A DNA stretch of 16,628 bases, taken from the NCBI GenBank assembly GCA_002365025.1, contig DEYX01000253.1, positions 13,119-29,746 of the forward strand, read 5' to 3'. Numbering within the stretch: position 1 is the first letter of the stretch; each line of letters begins with the position of its first letter. The notes under the pieces were generated by a model that did no database searches, was not told the DNA's origin, and saw only the letters and a list, made by a program, of their open reading frames with translations. Source of the DNA: Hungatella sp. UBA3147 (GTDB lineage: Bacteria > Bacillota > Clostridia > Lachnospirales > Lachnospiraceae). The position numbers were made by a program, and so were the translations under genes. Shown piece after piece: positions 6,468 to 14,474 of this stretch.

Positions 6468-6514
6468 TGCCCGCGGTTTCCGGGCATAGAGGGATACCCT
6501 TAGGGTGTTTCCTC
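6468..6514 (-). repeat. Structured 47-nt leader element, copy B (upstream of the MATE gene)
   Basis: Read on the minus strand, it begins GAGGAAACACCCTAAGGGTA, then TCCCTCTA, then the hairpin TGCCCG / CGGGCA (6486-6481 with 6473-6468, 7-base loop). The first part can itself fold as ACCCT/AGGGT. It lies in the predicted 5' leader of the MATE mRNA, 17 bases before the ATG. It matches copy A (7154-7200) at 29 of the first 34 positions, while the second hairpin keeps its pairing through compensatory changes. Confidence 0.7.
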
Positions 6515-6543
6515 ATTCAAGTAATTATGTATTCTTTTTTTCC

Positions 6544-6572
6544 ATTATACTGTCAAAAATGGAAAAATACAA
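6544..6572 (-). promoter_or_regulatory. Vegetative promoter of the MATE gene
   Basis: On the minus strand TTGTAT (6572-6567) and a perfect TATAAT (6549-6544) are 17 bases apart. Transcription would begin near 6537, so the leader is about 87 bases and contains all of repeat copy B. The -35 box lies 9 bases beyond the stop codon of the FMN_bind-like gene. A TTGACA at about 6555-6550 overlaps the spacer and has no good -10 box. Confidence 0.65.
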
Positions 6573-6580
6573 TCCCCGCC

Positions 6581-7021
6581 TTACTCCGTTATCTGCGCTT
6601 TCGCAATGGCCTGATCCACGGCTTTTAGAAGCACGCCCGAAGTGTAGCGGGATTCGGTTGCATAGGATACGTTCTTTGTGGACTGATTATTAATAATCTG
6701 CTGTGATAAGTTATCCATGGCCGGCTGCATCAGGGGATACATGGTGGTGACGGCTTCGCTCAAAGGAACCAGGGTAACGGAAGTGATTTTTTTGGAGTCA
6801 ACCGTAACCTCCACATTGATATCCTGACTGTTCAACGTTATGACAGAGGAATACACACCCGGAACATAGTGCACAGGATCGCCGGAAGTCGGAACAGCAT
6901 CCTTCTTGGGGCGGAACATGACTAAAAACAAAGTGATGAGTAGGATTCCAAGGCCAACGAAGATTGCAGTATAGATGATTTCTTTCATTCGTAAAACAAC
7001 TATTTTTGTTTTAGAGCTCAT
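6581..7021 (-). CDS. Membrane-anchored FMN_bind-like protein (small, atypical)
   Basis: A 146-residue protein with a short basic N terminus, one membrane segment (about 15-36) and an extracytoplasmic remainder. The outer part follows the FMN_bind (RnfG/NqrC-like) pattern: YVPGVYSS (52-59), INVEVTVDSKKITSVTLVPL (68-87) and a C-terminal TSGVLLKAVDQAI (127-139). In flavinylated members an SGAT-TS motif carries the threonine that ApbE links to FMN. Here the corresponding stretch reads VSYATESRYTS (118-128), so the canonical motif is altered and covalent flavin is doubtful. The start is ATG 7021, with GGAGGG (7035-7030) 8 bases upstream; the upstream open frame runs through a promoter and a repeat. 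Its partner is not evident. Function unknown; a redox or structural role at the cell surface is the most that can be said. Confidence 0.65.
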   Translation of the reverse strand: MSSKTKIVVLRMKEIIYTAIFVGLGILLITLFLVMFRPKKDAVPTSGDPVHYVPGVYSSVITLNSQDINVEVTVDSKKITSVTLVPLSEAVTTMYPLMQPAMDNLSQQIINNQSTKNVSYATESRYTSGVLLKAVDQAIAKAQITE

Positions 7022-7091
7022 AAAAAAGGCCCTCCGTACAGTTTTGTTATAATGTATGAATGGATCCGGGGGTTTCATACCTAAGATTTCA

Positions 7092-7120
7092 TTGTTGGAG
7101 AAGGAAATCTGTGTTAAGAT
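7092..7120 (+). promoter_or_regulatory. Promoter of addB-addA
   Basis: TTGTTG (7092-7097) and TAAGAT (7115-7120) with 17 bases between. Transcription would start near 7127 and give a structured leader of about 125 bases that includes repeat copy A. Confidence 0.55.
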
Positions 7121-7153
7121 GATAAACGAACACGAGTTTTGGTTTTGCAAAAA

Positions 7154-7200
7154 GAGGAAACACCCTGCGGGTATCCCTTTACACCCGATAGAGCGGGGTG
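7154..7200 (+). repeat. Structured 47-nt leader element, copy A (upstream of addB)
   Basis: It begins GAGGAAACACCCTGCGGGTA, then TCCCTTTA, then the hairpin CACCC / GGGTG (7182-7186 / 7196-7200). Compared with copy B the length is identical (47 nt). Helix positions 29:47 and 30:46 change from T-A and G-C to C-G and A-T, keeping the pairing. A further hairpin TGCCCA/TGGGCA (7206-7211 / 7219-7224) follows before the addB ribosome binding site. Confidence 0.7.
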
Positions 7201-7251
7201 CGCCCTGCCCAGAGAACATGGGCAAATTAGAAGAAAGGAGACGAAAAAGTT

Positions 7252-10200
7252 ATGTCCCTTCAATTGATATTGGGCGGTTCTGGTTCCGGTAAGACCTTCC
7301 GCCTTTATACGGAATTGATCCGTCAGTCCATAGAACAACCGGATACCCGGTACTTCGCCATTGTACCGGAACAGTTTACCATGCAGACCCAGAAGGAAAT
7401 CGTTTCCCTTCATCCAAACCACGGGGTCATGAATATTGATATCGTAAGCTTCAAACGTCTTGCCTACCGGGTATTTGAGGAGCTTGCCATTTCAAGTCCC
7501 CAGGTTCTTGACGATATGGGAAAATCCATGGTGCTGCGGAAGGTAGCTGCCAATAAGAAAAAGGACCTGGTCCTTTATAAAGAACATTTATCAAAGTCAG
7601 GGTTTATCTCCCAGCTAAAGTCCATGCTGTCAGAGCTTTACCAGTACGGCATAACACCGGAGATGTTAAATGAGGAGATACCTGATACCATAAGTCCTAT
7701 GCTTCGACAGAAGCTTTCCGATATTTCTGTCATTTATCAGGGTTTTAAGGACTACATAAAGGATAAATATATTACCACGGAGGAGATTCTGGATGTGCTG
7801 TGCAGGATCCTTCCACGGTCAGAGCTGATTAAAAACAGCGTGATCACTCTTGATGGCTATACCGGTTTTACTCCAGTCCAGTACCGGATCCTGGAGCTGT
7901 TTCTCCGCTGCAGCAAACGGGTCATCGTCACAGTGACCATAGACCCTGCCGAAAACATGAGCAGAAAATCCGGCGTTCAGGAGTTATTTCACATGAGCCG
8001 CCAGATGATCCGGAAATTAAATGAGCTGGCAAAAGAGACAGGGGCCGGGAAAGAGAAGGATATTCTTCTTAAAGATCATCCAGCTGTCCGTTACCTGGGA
8101 GAAGCCGGTGGAGAGAATCGGGAAGGACAGGGCTGCGGGGAAAATGCCCTGGATTTTCTGGAACAAAACCTATACCGCTATAGAGGAAAGTCCTGCCGGG
8201 AAGGTTCCGGTTCCATACGTCTGGTCAAGGCTTTAAATCCAATGGAGGAAATCGCTTTTGTGATCCGCTCCATGGAAGAGGAAATCCGGGATCAGGGACT
8301 TCGTTACCGGGATATGGCGGTCATCACCGGAGATATTAAGGGCTATTCCAATGAAATCATTCATCAGTTTCAGTTAAATGGAATCCCTTATTTCCTGGAC
8401 AATAAAAAAAGCATATTAAAAAATCCAATGGTGGAGTTAATCCGCGCTGCCATGGAGATCATTCAAAAAGATTTTTCCTATGAATCTGTTTTTCGTTATT
8501 TGAGAACCGGTCTCATTGCGGCCAAAGAGGATGAGGAGAAAATAGACCGCCTGGAAAATTATGTCATTGCCATGGGAATCCGTGGATTTAAAAGATGGGA
8601 TGCCCAGTGGGAAGGCTGGTACCGGGGAGGCAAGGAGCTTAATCTGGAAGAACTAAATGAATTCCGGGAAGCGATTATTACCCCTTTAAGAAGCTTACGT
8701 GGGGCCTTTAGAAACCCGGAATCCACGGTGGCTTCCATGACCGCGGCCGTTACAGCCCTTCTTATGGAGACAGGGATCGAAGAAAAGATGCTGATCTTTG
8801 AAGAAAAGTTCCGGGAAATGGGAGATTTCACCCTAGCCATGGAATACAGCCAGGTTTATGGGCTGGTCATGGACTTATTTGACCGCCTGGCAGGTCTTTT
8901 AGGAGAAGAGCATGTAAGCCGCAGAGAGTATGGGGAAATTCTGGACGCCGGATTTTCGGAGATCCAGGTGGGCCTGATTCCAGCCACCGTGGACCGAGTA
9001 GTGGTAGGTGATATCACCAGAACCAGGCTGGATCATATTAAGGTATTGTTTTTTGTAGGGGTCAATGACGGGATCGTGCCGGTAAAAAAGGAAAAAAGCA
9101 GCCTGTTTACGGACCGGGAAAGAGAATTTCTGGGAACTCATGATATGGAGCTGGCTCCTACTGCCAGGGAAGAGGGATTCCGGCAAAGATTTTATCTTTA
9201 TCTGGCCCTTACAAAACCAGAGAAACGGCTGGTTTTATCCTATGCAGCCATGGATGGCAGCGGGAAAAGCCTGCGTCCTTCCACACTGGTGGGCGAACTG
9301 AAAAGACTGTTTCCTGGACTTTCGGAAGTCTCCCCTTTAAGGACGGCAGTTCCTCTGTCTATGAGGGAGGCAAAGGACCAACTGGCGACCGGACTCCGCG
9401 AGTTCGGAAAAACCGGGGAAGACAGAAAGCTTTTGGAACTTTTTAAGGCATTCCTTTTATCGGAGGACCATAGGGAGGAAGGAAAGCGGCTGGCAGAGGC
9501 TGCTTTCTATGCCTATGAACAGAGGGGAATCGGAAAAGCGGCGGCAAAGGCTCTCTATGGTTCCGTCATAAGCGGAAGCGTTACGAGAATGGAGCAGTAT
9601 GCCTCCTGTGCCTATGCCCATTTCTTAAATTACGGGCTGGAGCTAATGGAGAGGCAGGAATATGAGCTGGCTGCCATGGATATCGGAAACCTGTTTCACG
9701 ATTCCATTGACTTATGGTTTCAGCGCATGAAAGAAGAAGGAAGGGATTTTAAAACCCTGACTGAGGAAGAGAGGAAACGCCTGGTCCATGAATGCGTGAC
9801 TAAGGTGACGGAGGAATATGGCAATACCATTTTAAAAAGCTCTGCAAGAAATGCCTATCTGGCTGGCAAGGTGGAACGGATTACGGACCGGACGGTGTGG
9901 GCTCTTTCCGAGCAGTTAAAAAAAGGAGATTTTGTTCCGGTGGGATTTGAGGTTTCCTTTTCTGCTGCCGATCAGTTAAATGCCATGAGGATTCCTCTCT
10001 CAAAGGAGGAAGCCATTCATTTAAGAGGCAGGATCGACCGCATGGATTTATGTGAGGATGAAGAAGCAGTCTATGTGAAGATCATTGATTACAAGTCAGG
10101 AAGCACAGCATTTGACTTAACGGCCCTGTATTACGGCCTTCAGCTTCAATTGGTGGTCTATATGGATGCAGCTTTGGAGATGGAGGAGCGGAAAAAACCG

Positions 10201-10713
10201 GACAAGCCTGTGGTTCCTGCCGGGATCTTTTACTATAACATCAACGACCCTGTTATCGAAAGAGACGGCGAAATGACAGATGAGGAGATAAGCGGGAAGA
10301 TATTGAAACAGCTTCGCATGAACGGCCTGGTCAACAGTGATTTAGATGCCATCTCTCACCTGGATCATGAGATCGAGACGGAATCCGACGTAATTCCTGT
10401 TGCCATGAAAAATGGGATTATTCAGGAAGCCAGGTCATCGGTTGCAGGCGGCAATCGTTTTTCTGCACTCAGGCAGTTTGTGCGGGAAAAATTAACGTCA
10501 GAAGGAAGAGAGATCCTTGAGGGGACCATCGATGTAAATCCCTATAAGCAGGGGAACCGCAGCGCCTGCGATTACTGCCCTTACCATGCGGTCTGCGGAT
10601 TCGACTTAAAGACAACCGGATATGGTTTCCGGAAATTTAAAGCCTTAAAATCTGAAGAAATATGGCCGGTCATTGAAGGAGAAGAAGAGGAAGGAGAGTC
10701 AAATGGCGATTAG
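7252..10713 (+). CDS. addB: ATP-dependent helicase/deoxyribonuclease subunit B, AddB
   Basis: A 1153-residue subunit of the AddAB (RexBA) complex, which unwinds and trims broken DNA ends until a Chi sequence and then loads RecA. The N terminus has a Walker A GGSGSGKT (8-15). The C-terminal RecB-like nuclease domain shows His816 (GNLFHDS), Asp929 (GRIDRMD), Asp946 and Lys948 (IDYKSG) and the YGLQLQLVVYM stretch. Four cysteines, C786, C1106, C1109 and C1115 (the last three as C-x2-C-x5-C), match the 4Fe-4S cluster known in B. subtilis AddB, so both the nuclease and the iron-sulfur staple look intact. Length is normal for the family. ATG 7252 has AGGAG at 7236-7240, a slightly long 11-base spacing. 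The stop overlaps addA by 11 bp, indicating coupled translation. Confidence 0.96.
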   Translation: MSLQLILGGSGSGKTFRLYTELIRQSIEQPDTRYFAIVPEQFTMQTQKEIVSLHPNHGVMNIDIVSFKRLAYRVFEELAISSPQVLDDMGKSMVLRKVAANKKKDLVLYKEHLSKSGFISQLKSMLSELYQYGITPEMLNEEIPDTISPMLRQKLSDISVIYQGFKDYIKDKYITTEEILDVLCRILPRSELIKNSVITLDGYTGFTPVQYRILELFLRCSKRVIVTVTIDPAENMSRKSGVQELFHMSRQMIRKLNELAKETGAGKEKDILLKDHPAVRYLGEAGGENREGQGCGENALDFLEQNLYRYRGKSCREGSGSIRLVKALNPMEEIAFVIRSMEEEIRDQGLRYRDMAVITGDIKGYSNEIIHQFQLNGIPYFLDNKKSILKNPMVELIRAAMEIIQKDFSYESVFRYLRTGLIAAKEDEEKIDRLENYVIAMGIRGFKRWDAQWEGWYRGGKELNLEELNEFREAIITPLRSLRGAFRNPESTVASMTAAVTALLMETGIEEKMLIFEEKFREMGDFTLAMEYSQVYGLVMDLFDRLAGLLGEEHVSRREYGEILDAGFSEIQVGLIPATVDRVVVGDITRTRLDHIKVLFFVGVNDGIVPVKKEKSSLFTDREREFLGTHDMELAPTAREEGFRQRFYLYLALTKPEKRLVLSYAAMDGSGKSLRPSTLVGELKRLFPGLSEVSPLRTAVPLSMREAKDQLATGLREFGKTGEDRKLLELFKAFLLSEDHREEGKRLAEAAFYAYEQRGIGKAAAKALYGSVISGSVTRMEQYASCAYAHFLNYGLELMERQEYELAAMDIGNLFHDSIDLWFQRMKEEGRDFKTLTEEERKRLVHECVTKVTEEYGNTILKSSARNAYLAGKVERITDRTVWALSEQLKKGDFVPVGFEVSFSAADQLNAMRIPLSKEEAIHLRGRIDRMDLCEDEEAVYVKIIDYKSGSTAFDLTALYYGLQLQLVVYMDAALEMEERKKPDKPVVPAGIFYYNINDPVIERDGEMTDEEISGKILKQLRMNGLVNSDLDAISHLDHEIETESDVIPVAMKNGIIQEARSSVAGGNRFSALRQFVREKLTSEGREILEGTIDVNPYKQGNRSACDYCPYHAVCGFDLKTTGYGFRKFKALKSEEIWPVIEGEEEEGESNGD

Positions 10714-13700
10714 CTGGACAGAGGAACAAAAGGCCGTCATTGAGAGCAGAAACAGAAATCTCTTAGTATCGGCGGCAGCAGGAAGCGGTAAGACGGCCGT
10801 ATTGGTAGAACGGATTATCCGTATGATCACGGAAGGAGAATCTCCGTTAAGGATCGATCAGCTTCTGGTCATGACCTTTACAAAGGCGGCTGCCGATGAA
10901 ATGCGGGAACGGGTGTTAAAGGCCGTAGATGAAAAGCTTATGGAGAATCCGGACAGCTCTCATTTACAGATGCAGGCAGCCATGATCCCCTATGCCCAGA
11001 TCACCACCATTGACAGTTTCTGCCTGGGACTTATTAAAGATCATTATAATAAGCTGGATATTGACCCTGCCTTCCGGGTGGGGGATGAGGGAGAGCTTAT
11101 CCTTTTACGGGCTGATGTGATGAAGGAGATGCTGGAGGAGTATTACGAGAAGGCGGATCCCTTATTTGAGAAGTTTGTGGAAACCTATGCCACGGGAAAG
11201 TCTGACAGGGGAATTGAAGAGTATATCATGCAGGTGTTTACCTTTTCCCAGAGCAATCCCTGGCCCCTCCAGTGGCTTGACCGGTGCAGGAAAGAGCTTG
11301 AAACTTCTGATATGGATCAGATCATGGATACGGGCTGGATGAAATTTTTAATGAAGGATGCAGGGCTTCAGCTTTCGGAATTAAAATTTCAGGTGGAAAA
11401 GGCCATGGAGGTCTGTGAGGAAGAGAACGGGCCGGAGGCCTATCTGCCCATGCTGGCTAATGACCTCCAGCTGCTGGACCGCTTAAGTCTTGCCGAGGAT
11501 TATGAGGCGTTTAATGAGCAGTTAAAAAAGGCCTCCTTTGATCGTCTGGCTTCCATTCGAAGCAAGGATATTGATGCAGAGAAGAAGGCGTTTGTAACGG
11601 GAATCCGTGACCGGGTGAAAAAGGCGGTTGGAAAGCTTCTTGATTTATACTGCTTTGAATCGCCGGAGGAGGTTCTTTCCGATATCAGGGGAACCAGGGA
11701 CGCGGTGACGACCCTGCTTCATCTGGCAGGAGAATATGCCCGAAGGTATCAGGAAAAGAAACGGGAAAAGAACCTGGTGGATTTTAATGACTTGGAGCAT
11801 TATGCTTTGGAGATACTGTTGACCAGGGAAGATGGCAACACGGTGGCCACTGAGGTGGCAGATGAGCTCAGCAGGCAGTTCGAGGAAATCCTGGTGGACG
11901 AATACCAGGACAGCAATGATGTGCAGGAAGCCCTGATCGGCAGTATTTCCAGAGAACGGTTTGGAACTCCCAACGTATTTATGGTTGGCGATGTGAAGCA
12001 GAGCATCTACCAGTTCCGTCTGGCAAGGCCCCAGCTGTTTTTGGAGAAGTATGACTCCTACTCGAAAGAGGAAGGAAAATACCAGAAAATCGAGCTGCAC
12101 CAGAATTTCCGAAGCAGGGATGAAGTCCTCAGAAGCATTAATGAGGTATTCTACCAGATCATGACAAAGAATTTGGGGAATATACAGTATACAAAGGATG
12201 CAGCACTCCATCCGGGAGCAGAATTTCCTGAGGAAGAAGGCCGCGCGGGAGAGAAAACAGAATTCCTTATGATCCATGGGTCAGGGAACTTATTAAAACA
12301 GCTTGATGACGATGCCGTCGATTATACCAGCCGGGAGATGGAGGCAAAGGTCATTGCAGGGAAGATCAAAGAGCTTACGGATCCGGTAAACGGTCTTTTG
12401 ATCTGGGATAAAAGGTTTGGAGGAAAGGGAGGCTACCGCATCGCAGGATATGGAGATGTGGTGATCCTGCTGAGATCTTTAAGCGGCTGGGCGGAAGATT
12501 TTGTGAACGTCCTGATGAATGAAGGGATTCCGGCCTATGCGGAACGGAAAACCGGATATTTTACCGCTCCGGAGGTGGAAACCATTCTGTCCATGTTAAA
12601 TATCATTGACAACCCCATGCAGGACATCCCTCTGGCTGCAGTATTAAAGTCCCCCATTGGCAGGGTGACGGATGAAGAAATGGCTCATTTGATGGCTGTC
12701 TGGAAAAAGACGGCTAAAAAAAGCCAGGACAGGGGATTATATGGAGCATGGCAGCATTACAGAAAAGAATATGGGGAGATAGATGATCCGGAATATCCGG
12801 AATTGTTTCACAAGCTGGAGACTTTTTCTGAACTGCTTTCCCTTTACAGGGAAAAGTCAACCTATCTTTCCATTCATGAACTGCTTTATGATCTGTATGA
12901 AGGAACCGGATACTATGATTATATTTCCGCCATGCCGGCAGGAGAAGTCCGGAGGGCCAACCTTGCCATGCTGGTGGAAAAGGCGTCTGCTTATGAGCGT
13001 ACCAGTTATACCGGACTGTTCCATTTTATCCGCTATATTGAAAATCTGAAAAAATACGATACGGATTTTGGAGAGGCTTCCCTGGCCGGGGAGGAGAACA
13101 CGGTCCGGGTCATGAGCATCCATAAGAGCAAGGGACTGGAATTTCCGGTGGTATTTCTTGCTGGTATGGGGAAAAAGTTTAATAAGCAGGATTCCTATGG
13201 AAAGATCCTCATTGATCCGGACTTAGGGATAGGAACTGACCATCTGGACCTTGAACGGCGTATCAAAGCGCCTACCTTAAAAAAACATGTCCTGCGGAGA
13301 AAAATGGATCTTGGAGCCATGGGGGAGGAGCTTCGCGTGCTCTACGTGGCTATGACAAGGGCAAAAGAAAAGCTTATCATGACCGGACTTGACCGGTATC
13401 TGGACAAAAAGCTGGAACGTTTTGCCGATATCATAAGAGTAAAGGGCCAGATCCCCTTTACCATTCTCGGTTCCGCGGATTCCTACTTAGACTGGATGCT
13501 CATGAGCCTGTCGGGAAAATATTCTCCTTCCCAAATCCTTAAGGAGGAAGGGGCAGACACCGGGAATCTGATTTTAAAGGAATTGTCGGTTTCCGGACTG
13601 GTAGGAGAAGAGATTGAACGGCAGGCTGAAAAAAAGCTGACAAAGGACGCTCTCCTTTCCCTTGATACGGTCATGGTTTATGATCAGGAGTTTGCGAAAG

Positions 13701-14392
13701 ACTTAAGGGCTGCTTTTGATTACCGTTATCCCCATGAGGCGGATACCAGGCTTCATACCAAGATGACCGTATCCGAGCTAAAAAAGCAGGGACAGTTTAC
13801 GGATGAAGAGGAAAGCGGGTTTCTTCCCACGATTCCTTTATTCCTTAAGGACGAGGGTAAGGAAGAACACCCGAAAGGTGCATTCCGGGGAACTGCCTAT
13901 CACAGGGCTCTGGAGCTTTTGGACTTTGGAAAGGTAAGAACAAGAGAAGACCTTCATCATGCCCTGGATGGATTCCGCAGGGATCAGAGGATGGATGAAG
14001 AAAGCCTTTCTCTTTTGTCAGAGGATATGCTTCTGGCCTTTTTAAATTCTTCTCTGGGAAACCGGCTGGCTGCAGCCCAGTTGTCAGGACGCTTAAAAAA
14101 GGAACAGCAGTTTGTAGTGGGAATTCCTGCCCGGGATATGGATGCAGGGGATTCCGATGAACGGATCCTTATCCAGGGAATCATAGATGCCTATATGGAA
14201 GAAGAGGGAGGCCTGGTTCTGGTGGATTATAAGACAGATCATATCGGCCCGGGAGAAGAGAACGTGCTGGTAGGGCGGTATCAGATGCAGATGGATTATT
14301 ATGAGCGGGCGCTGGAACAGATGACAGGGAAAAGGGTAAAGGAAAAAATTATTTACTCCATGACTCTGAAAAAGGAAATCCCCTTGGCTTAA
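10703..14392 (+). CDS. addA: ATP-dependent helicase/nuclease subunit A, AddA
   Basis: A 1229-residue UvrD/Rep-family (SF1A) helicase fused to a RecB-type nuclease; it is the motor subunit of AddAB. Helicase motifs in order: Walker A AAAGSGKT (24-31), Ia TFTKAAADEMRER (about 57-70), II DEYQD (Asp399-Glu400), III VGDVKQSIYQFR (428-439), IV NFRSR, V SIHKSKGLEFP (805-815) and VI LYVAMTRAKEK (880-890). The C-terminal nuclease has His1067 (AYHRALELL), Asp1175 and Lys1177 (VDYKTD) and a QMQMDYYERAL stretch. All catalytic residues are present and length is typical. The start is ATG 10703, with AAGGAG (10691-10696) 6 bases before; the in-frame ATG at 10673 lacks this. It overlaps the addB end by 11 bp and is transcribed with it. 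No hairpin terminator was seen after the stop. Confidence 0.96.
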   Translation: MAISWTEEQKAVIESRNRNLLVSAAAGSGKTAVLVERIIRMITEGESPLRIDQLLVMTFTKAAADEMRERVLKAVDEKLMENPDSSHLQMQAAMIPYAQITTIDSFCLGLIKDHYNKLDIDPAFRVGDEGELILLRADVMKEMLEEYYEKADPLFEKFVETYATGKSDRGIEEYIMQVFTFSQSNPWPLQWLDRCRKELETSDMDQIMDTGWMKFLMKDAGLQLSELKFQVEKAMEVCEEENGPEAYLPMLANDLQLLDRLSLAEDYEAFNEQLKKASFDRLASIRSKDIDAEKKAFVTGIRDRVKKAVGKLLDLYCFESPEEVLSDIRGTRDAVTTLLHLAGEYARRYQEKKREKNLVDFNDLEHYALEILLTREDGNTVATEVADELSRQFEEILVDEYQDSNDVQEALIGSISRERFGTPNVFMVGDVKQSIYQFRLARPQLFLEKYDSYSKEEGKYQKIELHQNFRSRDEVLRSINEVFYQIMTKNLGNIQYTKDAALHPGAEFPEEEGRAGEKTEFLMIHGSGNLLKQLDDDAVDYTSREMEAKVIAGKIKELTDPVNGLLIWDKRFGGKGGYRIAGYGDVVILLRSLSGWAEDFVNVLMNEGIPAYAERKTGYFTAPEVETILSMLNIIDNPMQDIPLAAVLKSPIGRVTDEEMAHLMAVWKKTAKKSQDRGLYGAWQHYRKEYGEIDDPEYPELFHKLETFSELLSLYREKSTYLSIHELLYDLYEGTGYYDYISAMPAGEVRRANLAMLVEKASAYERTSYTGLFHFIRYIENLKKYDTDFGEASLAGEENTVRVMSIHKSKGLEFPVVFLAGMGKKFNKQDSYGKILIDPDLGIGTDHLDLERRIKAPTLKKHVLRRKMDLGAMGEELRVLYVAMTRAKEKLIMTGLDRYLDKKLERFADIIRVKGQIPFTILGSADSYLDWMLMSLSGKYSPSQILKEEGADTGNLILKELSVSGLVGEEIERQAEKKLTKDALLSLDTVMVYDQEFAKDLRAAFDYRYPHEADTRLHTKMTVSELKKQGQFTDEEESGFLPTIPLFLKDEGKEEHPKGAFRGTAYHRALELLDFGKVRTREDLHHALDGFRRDQRMDEESLSLLSEDMLLAFLNSSLGNRLAAAQLSGRLKKEQQFVVGIPARDMDAGDSDERILIQGIIDAYMEEEGGLVLVDYKTDHIGPGEENVLVGRYQMQMDYYERALEQMTGKRVKEKIIYSMTLKKEIPLA

Positions 14393-14405
14393 ATGCTTTG
14401 AAGGG

Positions 14406-14433
14406 TTGCTAAAAAACGACAATATGTTAAAAT
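14406..14433 (+). promoter_or_regulatory. Promoter of selD and the following desulfurase
   Basis: TTGCTA (14406-14411) and TAAAAT (14428-14433) are 16 bases apart. It starts 13 bases after the addA stop, so selD can be expressed independently, though read-through from addA is also possible because no terminator is evident. The match is moderate. Confidence 0.5.
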
Positions 14434-14474
14434 AATGATAGAAAATATCTATAAATACAAGGAGAAGAACAGGT

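Noticed and set aside
6454..6514. GAGGAAACA occurs at both ends of copy B (6514-6506 and 6462-6454, minus strand), like a target-site duplication.
   Set aside because: Copy A also begins with GAGGAAACA but has no second exact copy after it, so the first is part of the element and the second is best read as the MATE ribosome binding site.
7022..7225. A longer form of the FMN_bind-like protein starting at 7225 on the minus strand.
   Set aside because: It would run through the addB promoter and repeat A; ATG 7021 has GGAGGG at proper spacing and gives a sensible membrane anchor.
11645..12277. Long open frames on the minus strand inside addA, and similar ones inside the MATE and YitT genes.
   Set aside because: They lack ribosome binding sites and family features, and are the expected by-product of strong coding on the other strand.
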